Below, piece after piece: positions 4,791 through 5,532 of a stretch of DNA of 5,532 nt (position 1 is its first letter; each line of letters opens with the position of its first letter). Both the position numbers and the translations under genes were made by a program. The notes under the pieces are model-generated. The model worked only from the letters and a program-made list of their open reading frames with translations. It had not been told where the DNA came from and ran no database searches. This DNA comes from Promethearchaeota archaeon. GTDB taxonomy: Archaea; Asgardarchaeota; Lokiarchaeia; Sigynarchaeales; SOKP01. The DNA lies in NCBI GenBank assembly GCA_019894655.1, contig JAGXNZ010000403.1:1-5532 (forward strand), given 5' to 3'.

Positions 4791-5532
4791 TTAACTTATT
4801 TTTTCGAAATCTACTACAACCTTACCATTTTTTATAACTTTTGATACTAAATTCACACCAAATTGGTAGGGTAAAAAGTTATAATTTGGTACGTCAAAAA
4901 CGATTATATCTGCCTTTTTACCAACTTCTAAACTACCAATTTCTTCTTGCCTTTCAATCGCACAAGCTGCGTTAATTGTAGCAGCTGTTAATGCTTCTGC
5001 TGGTGAGAGCTTCATTTGATAGCATGCGAGTGCGATTATCATTTGCATTGATTCTGTCCAGCAATTTGGATTAAGGTCAGTAGCAAGGGCTATTGGAATA
5101 TCGTATTCGATGATTTTTCTTGCAGGCGCATAGTCCCTCATCATTAAACAAAAAGGCGTCCCAGGTAATAAAGTAGCAATTGTTTGTGCTTTTTTCATTG
5201 CTCTCAAACCTTCGTCGTTAGATTTTAACATATGTCCCGTCTGCACAGCGTTTAACTCTGCTGCCAATAATGCCCCATTCGTGTCGACAATTTCGTCGAT
5301 ATGAATCTGCGGTTTTAAACCGTATTTCATAGCCGCCTTTAATATTTTTTTGGCCTGAACAACTGAGAAAATCCCCTCTTCGCAAAAGACATCACAAAAT
5401 TCTGCTAATTCTTCTTGTGCTACTTTTGGAATCATTTCTGAAATAATTAATTCAACATAATCGTCTGTTTCACCCTCGTATTCGGGTGGTACTGCATGAG
5501 CGCCTAAAAACGTTGAAATTACATCCATGGGA
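4791..5532 (-). CDS. hutI: Imidazolonepropionase, N-terminal part cut by the window edge
   Basis: This enzyme hydrolyses 4-imidazolone-5-propanoate to N-formimino-L-glutamate, the third step of histidine degradation; its product is the substrate of the neighbouring formimidoyltransferase. The frame stays open to the right edge. The ATG at 5526-5528 is preceded in frame by a Pro codon and is internal, because the full family is about 400 residues. Roughly the first 160 residues, including the HxH metal ligands, lie outside. Numbered from that internal Met, the amidohydrolase features are: STFLGAHAVPPEY (5-17); FCDVFCEEGIFS (44-55); IHIDE (75-79) with metal ligand His76 and catalytic Glu79; His99 in TGHM; LLPGTPFCL (120-128); ATDLNPNCWTESM (149-161) with the conserved Asp151; AATINAACAI (182-191); and the end GSLEVGKKADIIVFD (198-212), typical of the composite beta-sandwich domain. 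All visible catalytic residues are present. Its promoter is not in the window. Confidence 0.93.
   Translation of the reverse strand, partial: PMDVISTFLGAHAVPPEYEGETDDYVELIISEMIPKVAQEELAEFCDVFCEEGIFSVVQAKKILKAAMKYGLKPQIHIDEIVDTNGALLAAELNAVQTGHMLKSNDEGLRAMKKAQTIATLLPGTPFCLMMRDYAPARKIIEYDIPIALATDLNPNCWTESMQMIIALACYQMKLSPAEALTAATINAACAIERQEEIGSLEVGKKADIIVFDVPNYNFLPYQFGVNLVSKVIKNGKVVVDFEKIS
4797..4804 (+). terminator. Possible T-tract terminator for the formimidoyltransferase gene
   Basis: TTATTTTTT-like sequence begins about 15 nt after the ftcD stop codon, inside the end of the convergent hutI gene, with a run of six T at 4799-4804. There is no hairpin. Oligo-T tracts act as intrinsic terminators in archaea, and transcripts in a convergent pair this close often end inside the opposing gene. 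Confidence 0.28.

Noticed and set aside
5220..5236. TGH in place of the more common ADH around a catalytic-site His of HutI
   Set aside because: The His is kept, and the same protein has the ATDLNPNCWTESM variant of the Asp motif, which suggests a normal HutI subgroup rather than loss of function.

Overview
The window is AT-rich (roughly one third G+C by eye) and densely packed. Six protein genes fill almost all of it, and no RNA gene, CRISPR array, insertion sequence or phage gene is visible. The best guess for the source is an archaeon. None of the four visible gene starts has a convincing Shine-Dalgarno sequence. Two plus-strand starts have a TATA-like box centred about 27-28 nt before the ATG, the spacing expected for leaderless archaeal transcripts. 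The glycosyltransferase/LPG_TM-type membrane protein pair is also common in archaea. Asgard archaea or Thermoplasmatota would fit, but the sequence alone does not decide this.

Left half (1-2439), surface glycan or lipid-linked sugar module. A hexapeptide-repeat acyltransferase, cut by the left edge, runs on the plus strand and ends 12 bp from the end of a convergent minus-strand pair. The pair is a membrane protein of the LPG-synthase TM/UPF0104 family (upstream, 1393-2439) followed by a soluble family-2 glycosyltransferase of the dolichyl-phosphate-sugar-synthase type (621-1331). From memory, these two parts are fused in the haloarchaeal protein AglD, so here they look like a split version of it.

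Middle (2440-2567). A 128-bp divergent intergenic region carries the TATA boxes for both directions. It also holds an 11-bp palindrome present twice and a third, different palindrome just upstream of the plus-strand TATA box. This is the most regulatory-looking DNA in the window.

Right half (2568-5532), metabolism. A U32 family protein with the YegQ/TrhP-type cysteine signature is followed 25 bp later by a monofunctional glutamate formimidoyltransferase. That gene meets a convergent, right-truncated imidazolonepropionase gene with 8 bp between them. These two enzymes catalyse consecutive steps of histidine degradation: imidazolonepropionate to N-formimino-glutamate, then to glutamate plus 5-formimino-tetrahydrofolate. 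This implies that the organism catabolises histidine and uses folate-type C1 carriers. No novel defence or mobile system is evident. The points most worth following up are the palindromes in the divergent promoter region, the split AglD-like pair and the altered metal-site motifs of its glycosyltransferase.
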